A stretch of DNA of 64,000 nt from Sphingobacterium cavernae (GTDB lineage: Bacteria > Bacteroidota > Bacteroidia > Sphingobacteriales > Sphingobacteriaceae). The notes beneath the pieces are model-generated. The model was not told the DNA's origin. It saw nothing but the letters and a program-made list of their open reading frames with translations, and searched no databases. This document shows, one piece after another, positions 18,613 to 28,022 of this stretch; within the stretch, counting starts at the first letter, position 1; the number at the start of each line of letters is the position of its first letter. The stretch lies in NCBI RefSeq assembly GCF_008520265.1, contig NZ_VIQM01000024.1, positions 1 to 64,000 of the forward strand. Reading direction: 5' to 3'. The position numbers and the translations under genes were made by a program.

Positions 18613-20298
18613 TTATTCCTGTGTTCTTAATTTTGAATTTTTGTACCCATACATAAAGTAGATTACCAATCCAATCGCTAACCAAATTATAAATATAAAC
18701 CAATTACTGGCACCTAACTCTGTCATCAGATACAGGTTGACTAATATTCCAATCACTGGAAGCAACGAAAAATTATGCTTATAAGAAAGAATACTCATTA
18801 TTAACCAAGTCAGCCAGAATATAAGCACGAGCGATTTATGTAAAATAACTTCCGAAGCACCCAAAGTTTTCCATTCTGCCAAGCTATCTTGACCATACAA
18901 ATACATCAACCCTATTCCCACAATAAAACTCAATCCGACTATATATTTTCCATTGACGTAAGGCACTTTAAATTTAGACTTCGCAGAAAGCCCCGATTTA
19001 TCCATATAAAGTACACCTGCACAAACTAATATAAAAGCAAAGAATGTCCCTACTGAAGTCAAATCCACAAAGAAATCCATTTTGAAAAATAATGCTGGAA
19101 TTGCTACCACAAAACCTGTAACAATTGTAGCAAACGATGGAGTTTTATATTTGGGATGGATTGTAGCGAATTTTTTCCACAATAAACCATCGCGACTCAT
19201 CGTCATCCAAATGCGCGGCTGTGCCAATTGGAATACCAATAATGCACTAGTAATAGCAATTACAGATGTTACCGAAATAATTCCTGCCATATGGTCAAAC
19301 CCAACATATTGGAAAACATAAGCCAATGGATCTTTCACATTCAATTCCGTATAATTAACCATTCCTGTCAAAACCAAAGTAATCAACACATATAAGACAG
19401 CGCAAATTACCAAACAATAAATCATCGCTCTTGGCAGGTCACGTTGTGGATTTTTACACTCTTCAGCCGTAGTCGAAATCGAGTCAAAACCAATGAAAGC
19501 AAAGAAAACAGCTGCAACACCACTCATCACACCTCCAAGTCCGTTGGGTGCGAATGGTGTCCAGTTTTCTGGTTTGACGAAGAAAAGACCTCCAAAGATT
19601 ACAGCCAATATTATCCCAATCTTAACGATAACCATAATATTACTTGCTCGTTGTGATTCTTTTATTCCAATATAAACCAACCACGTCACCAATACGGTGA
19701 TTAACCCTGCTGGCATATCAAAAATGATAGGTATCTCTCCTATTTTAGGCGCAGTTTCATATGCTTGCAAAGCGATTTTGTCAATTCCAGTCAATTTATC
19801 AACGCCTACTTCAAGCATTTTTGCGTGCGCTTCTGTGGCATATCCCGGAGCCATTGTCATCCATTTGGGGAGATGTATCCCAAATCCTTCGAGCATTGAC
19901 ACAAAATATTGCGACCATGAAATAGCGACTACCATATTGGAAACCGCATATTCTAAAACCAATGCCCATCCAATAATCCATGCAAATAATTCGCCGAAGG
20001 CCACATATGCGTAAGTGTAAGCAGATCCTGAAACTGGAACTGTACTTGCAAACTGAGCATAAGAAAGTGCTGTAAAAACACAAGCAAAGGCAACAAAAAC
20101 GAATAACATCGATACGGCAGGGCCACCATTATATGACGCCAAACCAATTGTACTAAAAATCCCAGCACCGACGATAGCAGCTATTCCCAACGAAACCAAA
20201 TCCCGAACACCTAATATTTTAGCTAGTCCACTACCTTTAGTCTCTGCATCAAGTAGTATCTGGTCAACACTTTTCTTTTTGAAAAGTTGGTTTTTCAT
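18613..20298 (-). CDS. APC-superfamily amino acid permease (cationic amino acid transporter type)
   Basis: 561 residues with about 14 hydrophobic segments. The APC N-terminus GVRDLVSLGIAAIVGAGIFS (about residues 25-44) includes the substrate-binding GAGIF turn. FIGFDSISTTAEECKNPQRD and ISVTSVIAITSALLVFQLAQ match the YfnA/YhdG cationic amino acid branch. Substrate not determinable from sequence. It is followed on the same strand by the shared terminator and preceded by an AcpH-like gene, 28 nt away. Confidence 0.88.
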   Translation of the reverse strand: MKNQLFKKKSVDQILLDAETKGSGLAKILGVRDLVSLGIAAIVGAGIFSTIGLASYNGGPAVSMLFVFVAFACVFTALSYAQFASTVPVSGSAYTYAYVAFGELFAWIIGWALVLEYAVSNMVVAISWSQYFVSMLEGFGIHLPKWMTMAPGYATEAHAKMLEVGVDKLTGIDKIALQAYETAPKIGEIPIIFDMPAGLITVLVTWLVYIGIKESQRASNIMVIVKIGIILAVIFGGLFFVKPENWTPFAPNGLGGVMSGVAAVFFAFIGFDSISTTAEECKNPQRDLPRAMIYCLVICAVLYVLITLVLTGMVNYTELNVKDPLAYVFQYVGFDHMAGIISVTSVIAITSALLVFQLAQPRIWMTMSRDGLLWKKFATIHPKYKTPSFATIVTGFVVAIPALFFKMDFFVDLTSVGTFFAFILVCAGVLYMDKSGLSAKSKFKVPYVNGKYIVGLSFIVGIGLMYLYGQDSLAEWKTLGASEVILHKSLVLIFWLTWLIMSILSYKHNFSLLPVIGILVNLYLMTELGASNWFIFIIWLAIGLVIYFMYGYKNSKLRTQE

Positions 20299-20326
20299 AT
20301 AATTAATATTTTGGTCATTAAAACTT

Positions 20327-21001
20327 TTAATCCAGCTGTTGCGTGATAGATATATAGATATCGTAATAATCTTTCAATTTCTCGCGTTGGTATTCATCTA
20401 GCTGCATTGCGAGTACTTCAAAATGACGCTTTTCAGGTGTAAATTTCCATACTCTCTTACAAATATTGAATAATGCATGTGGAAGATTTTCCACTTTTGC
20501 ATAGTCAAAGATATATTTTGAGGAAACAAATCTATCATAAAAGTTGTAAAATCTTTCTACATCCACTGTCTCAAAAGTTTCCAAGTACTTTGTTAAAGTA
20601 ATTTTATCAATATGTTCTAAATGTTCGTACAATCGAGATACGGAAAGTAGATTATTCGCTATAAGCTTGTGGTCAAGTAATAATTCTAAGCTAATGTGGG
20701 CTAAAAAAGATGCTCTAACTGGTAAATCGACAACGTTTTGCTCAATGATTTTACGAATTTGATGGGTATGATGGTAAAAGAAATCTGAACTATGAAAAAT
20801 TTTATCTACCAAAAGATGTCTTTTCCATCCCTCCGTAATCGATTCACTCTTTATACCTATCGGCAGCATGGGTGAAAATTTATGAAGCTGAAAAGAATTG
20901 TCTTTGTCTGCATTCTTTAATAAATCAGGCAAAAGTCCGCCTAACACTTGCTCAGAATGAACAGCATATCGTTCGAAATAGTAATGTGACAAAAAATTCA
21001 A
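20327..21001 (-). CDS. Probable AcpH-like (ACP phosphodiesterase family) protein
   Basis: 224 residues with no signal peptide. The N-terminus MNFLSHYYFE and the pattern VLGGLLPDLLKNADKD, LHK, HLLVDKIFHSSDFF, HISLELLLDHKL resemble the metal-dependent HD-like ACP phosphodiesterase family, in which His/Asp residues bind the metal; the match is distant. If correct it would remove phosphopantetheine from acyl carrier protein. The start codon is TTG (21001); no in-frame ATG fits the conserved N-terminus. It is divergent from tyrS with 91 nt between them. Confidence 0.55.
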   Translation of the reverse strand: MNFLSHYYFERYAVHSEQVLGGLLPDLLKNADKDNSFQLHKFSPMLPIGIKSESITEGWKRHLLVDKIFHSSDFFYHHTHQIRKIIEQNVVDLPVRASFLAHISLELLLDHKLIANNLLSVSRLYEHLEHIDKITLTKYLETFETVDVERFYNFYDRFVSSKYIFDYAKVENLPHALFNICKRVWKFTPEKRHFEVLAMQLDEYQREKLKDYYDIYISITQQLD

Positions 21002-21049
21002 AATGCAGCAATTACAGAATTATTAGTCGTAATATACGTCATAATCTGC

Positions 21050-21057
21050 TATCTTTG
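21050..21057 (+). promoter_or_regulatory. -7 box of tyrS (TATCTTTG)
   Basis: TATCTTTG matches TAnnTTTG and ends 35 nt before the tyrS start, implying a leader of about 30 nt. No clear -33 TTTG. No T-box is expected in this phylum and none is seen. Confidence 0.6.
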
Positions 21058-21092
21058 CAATCTTAAATCAAAAAATATATAATCATATCGTT

Positions 21093-22376
21093 ATGAGTTT
21101 TGTAGAAGAATTACGTTGGAGAGGCATGCTTCAAGATATCATGCCGGGAACAGAAGATTTACTGAACAAAGAAAAAGTTTCAGGTTATATCGGTTTTGAC
21201 CCAACTGGCGATTCTTTACATGTGGGGCATTTGACTCAAATCATGACTTTAATCCATTTTCAAAATGCAGGACACAAACCTGTTGCCCTTGTCGGAGGTG
21301 CTACAGGAATGATCGGTGATCCATCGTTCAAGTCTGCAGAAAGAAATCTTTTAGACGAAGCTACATTGAATCACAATGTAACTTGTCTTAAAAATCAATT
21401 GGCAAAGTTTTTAAATTTTGGCGACGGCGAAAACGACGCTAAAATGGTAAATAACTACGATTGGTTTAAAGATTTCAGCTTTTTGGATTTTATTCGTGAC
21501 GTAGGTAAGTTGATTACGGTCAACTATATGATGTCTAAGGATTCGGTAAAGAAACGTTTAGAAGGTGATAACGGATTATCGTTCACGGAGTTTACTTATC
21601 AACTGATTCAAGGATATGATTTTTATTATTTGTGGAAACACCACAATTGCAAAATCCAAATGGGTGGTTCGGATCAGTGGGGAAATATTGTAACAGGTTC
21701 GGAGATGATTCGTCGTCAAGACCAAGGTACAGCTTACGCATTGACTACGCAGTTGATTAAAAAATCTGACGGTCAGAAATTCGGTAAAACGGAATCTGGT
21801 GCAGTATGGTTAGACCCGAAGAAAACTTCGCCTTTCAAATATTACCAATTCTGGTTGAATGCAACGGATGACGATGCGAAAAACTGGATTAATATTTTTA
21901 CACTACGTTCGAAAGAAGAAATCGAAGCTATCGTAGCTGAACATGATGCTGCGCCACATTTACGTATCGTACAGAAAGCTTTGGCGGAGGATATCACGAT
22001 CCGTACACACTCTAAAGAGGCTTACGAGACAGCGGTTAAAACTTCCGAGTTCTTATTTGGTAATGGTTCTTTGGAATTCTTGGCGAATTTAGAACACGAT
22101 ACAGTTTTGGAAGTTTTTGATGGTGTACCTCAATTTACAATTAGCAAAGCTGAATTGGAATCTGGAGTTAATATTTTGGACTTATTAGCCGTACAAACGC
22201 AAGTTTTTGCTTCAAAAGGCGAAGCTAAGAAAATGTTGACTGGCGGTGGCGTATCACTGAATAAAGTAAAATTAGGCGATATCGAACAAACTGTAACAGC
22301 TGGCGATTTAATCAACAACAAATATTTAGTTGCGCAAAAAGGTAAAAAAAATTATTTCTTGATTATCGCAGAATAA
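21093..22376 (+). CDS. tyrS: Tyrosine-tRNA ligase
   Basis: 427 residues. Class I motifs: HIGH-like HVGH at 43-46 and the KMSKS loop as KFGKT at 229-233. The [11 protein letters not shown] tyrosine-binding block is in the catalytic domain. An S4 RNA-binding domain occupies the last 65 residues ([20 protein letters not shown], then the [11 protein letters not shown] loop). Charges tRNA-Tyr in the cytoplasm. Monocistronic, with its own promoter and terminator. Confidence 0.97.
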   Translation: MSFVEELRWRGMLQDIMPGTEDLLNKEKVSGYIGFDPTGDSLHVGHLTQIMTLIHFQNAGHKPVALVGGATGMIGDPSFKSAERNLLDEATLNHNVTCLKNQLAKFLNFGDGENDAKMVNNYDWFKDFSFLDFIRDVGKLITVNYMMSKDSVKKRLEGDNGLSFTEFTYQLIQGYDFYYLWKHHNCKIQMGGSDQWGNIVTGSEMIRRQDQGTAYALTTQLIKKSDGQKFGKTESGAVWLDPKKTSPFKYYQFWLNATDDDAKNWINIFTLRSKEEIEAIVAEHDAAPHLRIVQKALAEDITIRTHSKEAYETAVKTSEFLFGNGSLEFLANLEHDTVLEVFDGVPQFTISKAELESGVNILDLLAVQTQVFASKGEAKKMLTGGGVSLNKVKLGDIEQTVTAGDLINNKYLVAQKGKKNYFLIIAE

Positions 22377-22396
22377 TTAGGTCTTTTAGATATTTT

Positions 22397-22427
22397 GTAA
22401 AGCCTCAATCGTTGATTGGGGCTTTAC
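22397..22427 (+). terminator. Hairpin terminator after tyrS
   Basis: GTAAAGCCTCAAT (22397-22409) pairs with ATTGGGGCTTTAC (22415-22427), with one G-U. The following sequence is AT-rich but not a strong T-run. Confidence 0.6.
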
Positions 22428-22490
22428 TATTTCATATAGACAACAGAAAGTATCTAACAACTTTTCTTCTAATTAAATGAGTTTATTATT

Positions 22491-23048
22491 TTACTCCACA
22501 ACATTTAAGGTAATATATCGTTGATTGTTATTAGTAAAATATATAGGAACCATTTGGTGATACGTCACTTCGTTTTCCCAGTACTCAACCTCTAAGAATG
22601 TATCAAAACTTAAGTTTTTATTCTCCGATAAATATCGAAATCTAACTCCCAAAAGATAATTTTTACTTTCTAAAAGTTCATAATAAATAATTTGTTCAAA
22701 ATAAGTTTCATTATTATGACTTACGATTGAATTATTCATCTTACTAATATCAAATAATGGAGATAAATATCTTCCATCATTGTTATTATTATCAAAAAGT
22801 ATAAACGTGCTATAAATTGCAGAACTAAATCCTTTCCAATTATTCCAGTCACTTTTATTAACCTTCAAAACACATTTGATTATATCTCCGACTTTATATA
22901 CATCTTTAGCTGGTGTAATAGTGGCAAAAACTTTCGCATCCTTTAATTCTTCAATTGGAAAGGCCTCTGGACGAACTGGTTCACAATGAAAAGCTGTAGT
23001 CAAAAGAAATATTCCAAATAGGAGAAAACTGATATAGTTAATTTTCAT
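22491..23048 (-). CDS. Exported protein of unknown function
   Basis: 185 residues from ATG 23048. A signal peptide (MKINYISFLLFGIFLLTTAF) is followed by HCEP, not a good lipobox. The mature part is a predicted beta-rich domain with an Asn run (FDNNNNDGRYLSP) and a C-terminal YFTNNNQRYITLNVVE. The frame extends 24 codons further upstream, but those residues would precede the signal peptide. Unusually AT-rich even for this window, as is its neighbour, 16 nt away on the same strand. No family recognised. The pair may have been acquired together. Confidence 0.65.
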   Translation of the reverse strand: MKINYISFLLFGIFLLTTAFHCEPVRPEAFPIEELKDAKVFATITPAKDVYKVGDIIKCVLKVNKSDWNNWKGFSSAIYSTFILFDNNNNDGRYLSPLFDISKMNNSIVSHNNETYFEQIIYYELLESKNYLLGVRFRYLSENKNLSFDTFLEVEYWENEVTYHQMVPIYFTNNNQRYITLNVVE

Positions 23049-23064
23049 ATTTATCTTTATAAAG

Positions 23065-23250
23065 TTATAATAAACAATTACAATAAGAATTATCAACGAA
23101 AATCTCTTGTCCAATACCATTGGTATAATAACATCTATTCATATTATCTTTTTTAGTTCGATATCCTTCATAACTACATATTAGATCATTAAATAATGGC
23201 TCACAGCTACTCAACAGTATAATGGACAAGAAAATATAAAAATATTTCAT
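23065..23250 (-). CDS. Small Cys-rich lipoprotein (61 aa)
   Basis: A signal peptide with good lipobox IILLSSC (Cys16 lipidated), then only 45 residues. Four more cysteines (25, 40, 57, 59) could form two disulfides in the periplasm. Family unknown. It is upstream of, and probably cotranscribed with, the exported protein at 22491-23048. Its small size and cysteine pattern suggest a stable envelope peptide. It could be an inhibitor or toxin-like protein, but there is no direct support. Confidence 0.65.
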   Translation of the reverse strand: MKYFYIFLSIILLSSCEPLFNDLICSYEGYRTKKDNMNRCYYTNGIGQEIFVDNSYCNCLL

Positions 23251-23337
23251 AATAAAAGTCTTTGATTTAATTCTAAGGTAAAATTATTGATAAAAAAAAC
23301 AAACAAACATTAACTTTTTCACTTAATTAATCATTAG

Positions 23338-23345
23338 TACCTTTG
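23338..23345 (+). promoter_or_regulatory. -7 box 4 nt before the aminotransferase ATG (TACCTTTG)
   Basis: TACCTTTG is followed by TCCT and ATG (23350). A T-run at 23315-23319, 18 nt upstream, could be the -33 element. The geometry implies a leaderless mRNA. Confidence 0.65.
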
Positions 23346-23349
23346 TCCT

Positions 23350-24537
23350 ATGATTAGTAATAGAGAGCTTTTCCTGAAAAACACAGCTCAAACATCAGAA
23401 AGTCCACGACTTATAGAAATTGAAAAAGCTGAAGCTTCTTACCTTTACGGACCTCAAGGACAGAAATATTTAGACTTAGTATCTGGTTTTAATGTAAGTA
23501 ATATTGGTCATCGCCATCCTAAAGTGATTGCAGCAATTCAAGAGCAATTGGAAAAATATTTGCACGTAACGGTTTATGGGGAGTTTGTACAAGCGCCACA
23601 AGTACAGTTTGCGACTAAACTATTAGAAAACCTGCCCTCATCTTTTGGTTCAGTTTACTTAACCAATTCGGGCGCGGAGGCTGTAGAAGGTTCGATGAAA
23701 ATTGCGAAACGATACACAGGTCGTCGGCAAATTATTGCGGCTAAGAATGCGTATCATGGCAGTACACAAGGTGCTTTGAGTTTAATAGGTGGTACACAAT
23801 ATCAAGAAGCTTACGCTCCTCTCCTACCAGAAATTGACTTTATCGAGTTTAACTCCCAGACAGATTTAGAAACTATTACAGATAAAACTGCTGCAGTCAT
23901 TGTAGAAGCTATCCAAGGCGAAGCAGGTGTACGTGTACCATCTGCGGAATATATGCAAGCATTACGTGCTAAATGTACGGAGGTTGGTGCATTATTAGTC
24001 TTCGATGAAATTCAAACAGGTTTTGGACGTACAGGTAAGCTGTTTGCATTTGAACATTTTGGTGTCGTTCCTGATATTTTGATGTTGGCAAAAGGTATTG
24101 GAGGCGGTATGCCTTTAGGTGCGTTTGTAGCACCTAAAAAAATTATGGATGTTATCAAAGCCAATCCGATGTTGGGACATATCACGACATTTGGTGGTCA
24201 CCCTGTTTCTTGCGCTGCAGCATTAGCTTCGCTGAAAGTAATTCTAGAAGAGCAGCTGGTGGAAGGAGTAGAAGAAAAAGCACTATTATTCCGTCAGGAA
24301 CTAGCGCATCCAAAAATCAAAGAAATTCGCGGATTGGGTTTAATGATGTGTTTGCAGTTAGAAAACTTTGATCAAGTATATAATGTTAGTAAATACTGTG
24401 CTGACAACGGCATCATGATAGACTGGTATTTACACTGCGAAACGGCTTTACGTGTAGCGCCTCCATTGACTATTTCTAAGGAAGAAATCAATGAAGCTTG
24501 TCAAATCATCAAGCAAGGAATTGATAAATTCTGTTAA
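23350..24537 (+). CDS. Class III (acetylornithine-type) aminotransferase
   Basis: 395 residues. N-terminal SYLYGPQGQKYLDLVSGFNV, AYHGSTQGALSLIG, the aspartate motif LLVFDEIQTGFGRTG, and PLP lysine 248 in LMLAKGIGGGMPLG. The family covers acetylornithine, succinylornithine, ornithine, 4-aminobutyrate and similar aminotransferases, and the substrate cannot be set from sequence alone. No arginine-biosynthesis neighbour is present, so the argD function is not assumed. It lies 32 nt before the SGNH hydrolase gene. Confidence 0.88.
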   Translation: MISNRELFLKNTAQTSESPRLIEIEKAEASYLYGPQGQKYLDLVSGFNVSNIGHRHPKVIAAIQEQLEKYLHVTVYGEFVQAPQVQFATKLLENLPSSFGSVYLTNSGAEAVEGSMKIAKRYTGRRQIIAAKNAYHGSTQGALSLIGGTQYQEAYAPLLPEIDFIEFNSQTDLETITDKTAAVIVEAIQGEAGVRVPSAEYMQALRAKCTEVGALLVFDEIQTGFGRTGKLFAFEHFGVVPDILMLAKGIGGGMPLGAFVAPKKIMDVIKANPMLGHITTFGGHPVSCAAALASLKVILEEQLVEGVEEKALLFRQELAHPKIKEIRGLGLMMCLQLENFDQVYNVSKYCADNGIMIDWYLHCETALRVAPPLTISKEEINEACQIIKQGIDKFC

Positions 24538-24569
24538 TATCGCTACTTTAGGGTTATAAACCTTAAACT

Positions 24570-25319
24570 ATGAAAGACAGAAGAAGTTTTCTAAAACAAT
24601 CGCTTGCAGCTATCGGCACAACTGTTATTGGCAGTAACTTGACTCATGCTGAATCATTTGCCGCAAAAAATAATAAAATTGAATTACGCAAAAACGACAT
24701 CATTCTATTTCAAGGCGATTCGATAACAGACCACGGACGTAGTAGAGATCGACTTGGTCCGAATGATTTAGACGCGATGGGGAAAGGTTATGCTGCACAC
24801 GCTGCACGTACACTTTTACATAAACATGCTTCTAAAGATTTGCAAATCTATAACCGTGGAATCAGTGGTCATAAAGTACCTCAATTAATTGAGCGTTGGC
24901 AAAAAGATTGCTTGGATATTAAGCCAAATGTATTGAGTGTTCTGATTGGTGTCAACGATTATTGGCATAAACGAAATGGAAACTATAACGGATCAGCAGC
25001 GGAGTATAAAGCACAATACCAAAAAATGCTGGATCTTACGCTTCAGCATCTTCCTAATGTAAAATTAATCATCGGAGAACCTTTCGGTGTCAAAGATGTA
25101 CAACATGTGGACAACAGCTGGTATCCTGAATTTGGCGATTATCAGCGCGTAAGTAAAGAGATCGCAACTGAATACAAGGCAGTATTCATACCTTACCAAA
25201 GCATATTTGACAAGGCAGGAAAAGAAGCCGATGGAAAATACTGGGCATATGACGGCGTACATACAAGTATGGCAGGTATAAGCTTAATGGCAGAATCTGT
25301 ATTACAATGTTTTAAATAA
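24570..25319 (+). CDS. Exported SGNH/GDSL hydrolase
   Basis: 249 residues. The N-terminus KDRRSFLKQSLAAIGTTVIG resembles a twin-arginine signal (RRSFLK). SGNH blocks: FQGDSITDHG (nucleophile Ser51), NRGISGHK, GVNDYWH and the C-terminal DGVH (Asp228, His231). Probably a periplasmic esterase, perhaps a carbohydrate or acetyl esterase. A poor -7-like sequence, TACTTTAG (24544-24551), lies 18 nt upstream. Co-orientated with the aminotransferase gene. Confidence 0.88.
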   Translation: MKDRRSFLKQSLAAIGTTVIGSNLTHAESFAAKNNKIELRKNDIILFQGDSITDHGRSRDRLGPNDLDAMGKGYAAHAARTLLHKHASKDLQIYNRGISGHKVPQLIERWQKDCLDIKPNVLSVLIGVNDYWHKRNGNYNGSAAEYKAQYQKMLDLTLQHLPNVKLIIGEPFGVKDVQHVDNSWYPEFGDYQRVSKEIATEYKAVFIPYQSIFDKAGKEADGKYWAYDGVHTSMAGISLMAESVLQCFK

Positions 25320-25328
25320 ATCAAAATT

Positions 25329-25359
25329 AGCTAATGTTAACATTAAGTTAACATTAGCT
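25329..25359. promoter_or_regulatory. 12-bp inverted repeat just before the PiT promoter box
   Basis: AGCTAATGTTAA and TTAACATTAGCT form a perfect palindrome with a seven-base centre (CATTAAG). It ends 3 nt before the -7 box TACTTTTG (25363-25370), so it covers the -33 region. It could be an operator for the phosphate transporter or the terminator of the preceding gene. As no T-run follows, I prefer operator. Confidence 0.55.
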
Positions 25360-25362
25360 TCA

Positions 25363-25370
25363 TACTTTTG
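25363..25370 (+). promoter_or_regulatory. -7 box of the PiT gene (TACTTTTG)
   Basis: TACTTTTG matches TAnnTTTG and lies 21 nt before the ATG at 25392. The -33 position falls inside the palindrome. Confidence 0.6.
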
Positions 25371-25391
25371 TAGGGTTAACTTTATATAAGT

Positions 25392-27653
25392 ATGGAACAC
25401 TACCTTTATTTAGTCATCATTACACTTATAGTTTTAGCAGTCATCGACTTGATGGTTGGTGTTAGTAATGATGCTGTGAATTTTCTAAACTCTGGTTTAG
25501 GATCAAAAGCCCTTTCTTTCCGACTAATTATGATACTTGCATCAGCAGGTATTCTGTGTGGTGCGGTTTTTTCCAGTGGGATGATGGAAATTGCCCGAAG
25601 CGGGATTTACGTCCCGAGTATGTTCAGTTTTAATGATGTCATGGTCATATTCCTTGCCGTCATGATTACCGATATTATCTTGCTTGACGTATTTAATTAT
25701 TTTGGATTACCTACCTCTACCACCGTATCTATAGTTTTTGAATTACTTGGAGCAGCTGTGTGTTTAGCCTTATACAAAATAATGATGTCCTCAGGTGATT
25801 ATAGCACACTTTCACAATATATTAACACAAAAAAAGCTTCTGAAATAGTTGTAAGTATCTTATTGTCTGTAGCGATATCATTTACATTGGGTATGCTCGT
25901 ACAATACGTATCACGTGTGTTGTTTACTTTTCAATTTCAAAAACGAATAAAGACTTTTGGTGTTTTCTTTGGAGGTCTTGCACTAGCTTTGATTTCTTAT
26001 TTTATTTTAATCAAAGGATTAAAGTCTGTAACATTTATTAGCAAAGATGTGCAATCTTGGATAAGCACACATGAATTAACCCTATTAGGGGGAAGCTTTG
26101 TCGTTTTTACTATTTTTAGTTTTATACTTACGCGTCTTAATATCAATATACTTAAAGTAATTATTGGCGTTGGTACTTTTGGTCTGGCACTTTCTTTTGC
26201 AGGAAATGACTTAGTAAACTTTATCGGTGTACCTGTAGCTGCTATTCAGTCTATAGGATTTTTCAAAGCGGCTGGTACAGGAATAGATCCCAATACATAC
26301 ATGATGTCAGAATTGGCTTCATCGGAGATTGTAGCTCCAATGTGGATCTTATCTGTCAGTGGATTGATTATGATCTTTACATTATGGACATCTAAGAAAG
26401 CTCGTACGGTTATCGAAACAGAAATGAGCTTGAGTAGCCAAGACTCATCTACAGAAAAATTCCAACCCAATACATTATCAAGATGGATTGTAAGAGGTTT
26501 TGTAAATTTAGGTAATGTGTTATCGTACGTGATGCCTCGTACATTGCAATCAAAGTTGGATAAACGATTTGAGCAGACAGTATCAGCTACTACACAAAAG
26601 TCAAAAGATGAACCTATGTTTGACATGGTTCGTGCATCTGTAAACTTGATGGTAGCGAGTAGTCTAATCGCTTTGGGAACTTCAATGAAATTACCTTTAT
26701 CCACGACTTATGTGACTTTCATGGTGGCAATGGGTACAGCATTTGCAGATAGAGCATGGGATCGTGAATCTGCGGTATATCGTGTATCAGGTGTTTTTCA
26801 TGTAATAGGTGGATGGTTCTTCACAGCAGCTTGTGCATTTACTGGTGCATTTGTAATCGCTTACTTCTTAAAAATTGGCGGCATTGTAAGTTTTGTTGTC
26901 GCATTGATCGTGTTGGCTTTATTATTATTCCAAAATGCACGTAGCCATAAGAAAAAAGTGGCTGAACAAGCAGAACGTAAACTTCAATTGGAAAAAACAG
27001 ACATTCGTTCTGTTCAACAAGTGACGGAAGCGAGCTCCAATCAGATAAGTGAAGTAGTCGCAAAAGCAAACTTATTCTATAGTGAGGTAATTGAGAATCT
27101 TATTAAAACAGATTTAACGTCATTATCCATCAACAAAAAACTAATTAAGAAGCTCAATAAGGATTTGGATTCTACTAACGATAATTTGTATAACTTCATC
27201 CGCAACTTGGATGATAATTCAGCTAAATCAAGCCGTTACTACATTATTTCGTTAGGTTATCTTCAAGATATTATTGAAAACCTGTACATCATTGCCAATA
27301 ATGCACACAGTCATGTTGACAATAATCACAAGCCGCTAAGAACGAGTCGTGGTGAAGATCTTCGTCTAGTTACCAAGCAATTGAGTAATTGGTATGCTGA
27401 AATATACAATATGTACAAGCGCCTTGAATTTACCAATATTGATAGTGTAATGAATCAACGTAACAAGATTCAGAGCACCATCAATGAATTAATGGATCTT
27501 CAAATCAATGATATTAGAACAACAGATACTAGTCCAAGAAATACGAGATTATACTTCTCTATCTTACTTGAGACAAATGAAATGGTAAGTTCTACTTTCA
27601 AATTGTTAAGACTTCATAAAGAGTTTTTAGAATTCAAACAAGCAAATAAGTAA
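25392..27653 (+). CDS. PiT-family inorganic phosphate transporter with PhoU-like C-terminal extension
   Basis: 753 residues, well above the usual PiT length of about 400-500. Two inverted half-signatures are present: VGVSNDAVNFLNSGLGS (about 22-38) and FAGNDLVNFIGVP (269-281). A second membrane block (about residues 410-515) carries LPLSTTYVTFMVAMGTAFAD. The last 220 residues are soluble and alpha-helical (VAKANLFYSEVIENLIKTD onwards), resembling PhoU-type helical bundles. Proton- or sodium-coupled phosphate uptake, with the tail likely regulating it. Such fusions are common in Bacteroidota. Monocistronic. Confidence 0.9.
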   Translation: MEHYLYLVIITLIVLAVIDLMVGVSNDAVNFLNSGLGSKALSFRLIMILASAGILCGAVFSSGMMEIARSGIYVPSMFSFNDVMVIFLAVMITDIILLDVFNYFGLPTSTTVSIVFELLGAAVCLALYKIMMSSGDYSTLSQYINTKKASEIVVSILLSVAISFTLGMLVQYVSRVLFTFQFQKRIKTFGVFFGGLALALISYFILIKGLKSVTFISKDVQSWISTHELTLLGGSFVVFTIFSFILTRLNINILKVIIGVGTFGLALSFAGNDLVNFIGVPVAAIQSIGFFKAAGTGIDPNTYMMSELASSEIVAPMWILSVSGLIMIFTLWTSKKARTVIETEMSLSSQDSSTEKFQPNTLSRWIVRGFVNLGNVLSYVMPRTLQSKLDKRFEQTVSATTQKSKDEPMFDMVRASVNLMVASSLIALGTSMKLPLSTTYVTFMVAMGTAFADRAWDRESAVYRVSGVFHVIGGWFFTAACAFTGAFVIAYFLKIGGIVSFVVALIVLALLLFQNARSHKKKVAEQAERKLQLEKTDIRSVQQVTEASSNQISEVVAKANLFYSEVIENLIKTDLTSLSINKKLIKKLNKDLDSTNDNLYNFIRNLDDNSAKSSRYYIISLGYLQDIIENLYIIANNAHSHVDNNHKPLRTSRGEDLRLVTKQLSNWYAEIYNMYKRLEFTNIDSVMNQRNKIQSTINELMDLQINDIRTTDTSPRNTRLYFSILLETNEMVSSTFKLLRLHKEFLEFKQANK

Positions 27654-27675
27654 CAAATACTTTTTAAATAAATTG

Positions 27676-27706
27676 AATGGGGCTTTATCAATAAGCCCCA
27701 TTTTTA
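27676..27706 (+). terminator. Terminator of the PiT gene
   Basis: AATGGGGCTT (27676-27685) and AAGCCCCATT (27693-27702) form a 10-bp stem followed by TTTTA. Confidence 0.85.
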
Positions 27707-27963
27707 TGTCCTAATAAAACGCTATGCTGTAGCAATAAACAAAATGTATGTTGAAAATGTAGCTAATTCTAACCTTTTAATACGTGATTTTTGAAACACT
27801 AATTAAGCCTGTATATTTAACAAATAACAACTAATGATATTCAATGGATATACTCAATAGAGTTAATCCAATTGTATAAGAGCAATGCAACAGTTTTAAC
27901 GAAGCATAACTATTTATACTATCACTCATTTAATGTTGAAACTTTTTGGTAATAGTTTAAAGC
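27707..27963. other. Gene-free spacer between the PiT gene and atpG
   Basis: About 260 nt of AT-rich sequence between two terminators; no open frame of note, RNA motif, promoter box or repeat is seen. Confidence 0.6.
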
Positions 27964-27997
27964 AAAAAAAAGCGATGAAATTAATTTCATCGCTTTT
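27964..27997 (-). terminator. Terminator of the ATP synthase operon
   Basis: A perfect palindrome: AAAAGCGATGAAATT and AATTTCATCGCTTTT (27968-27997), with an A-run at 27964-27971 that reads as a T-run on the minus strand after atpG. Confidence 0.85.
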
Positions 27998-28022
27998 CTA
28001 TTGAGATTCCCGAAGGAATTAT

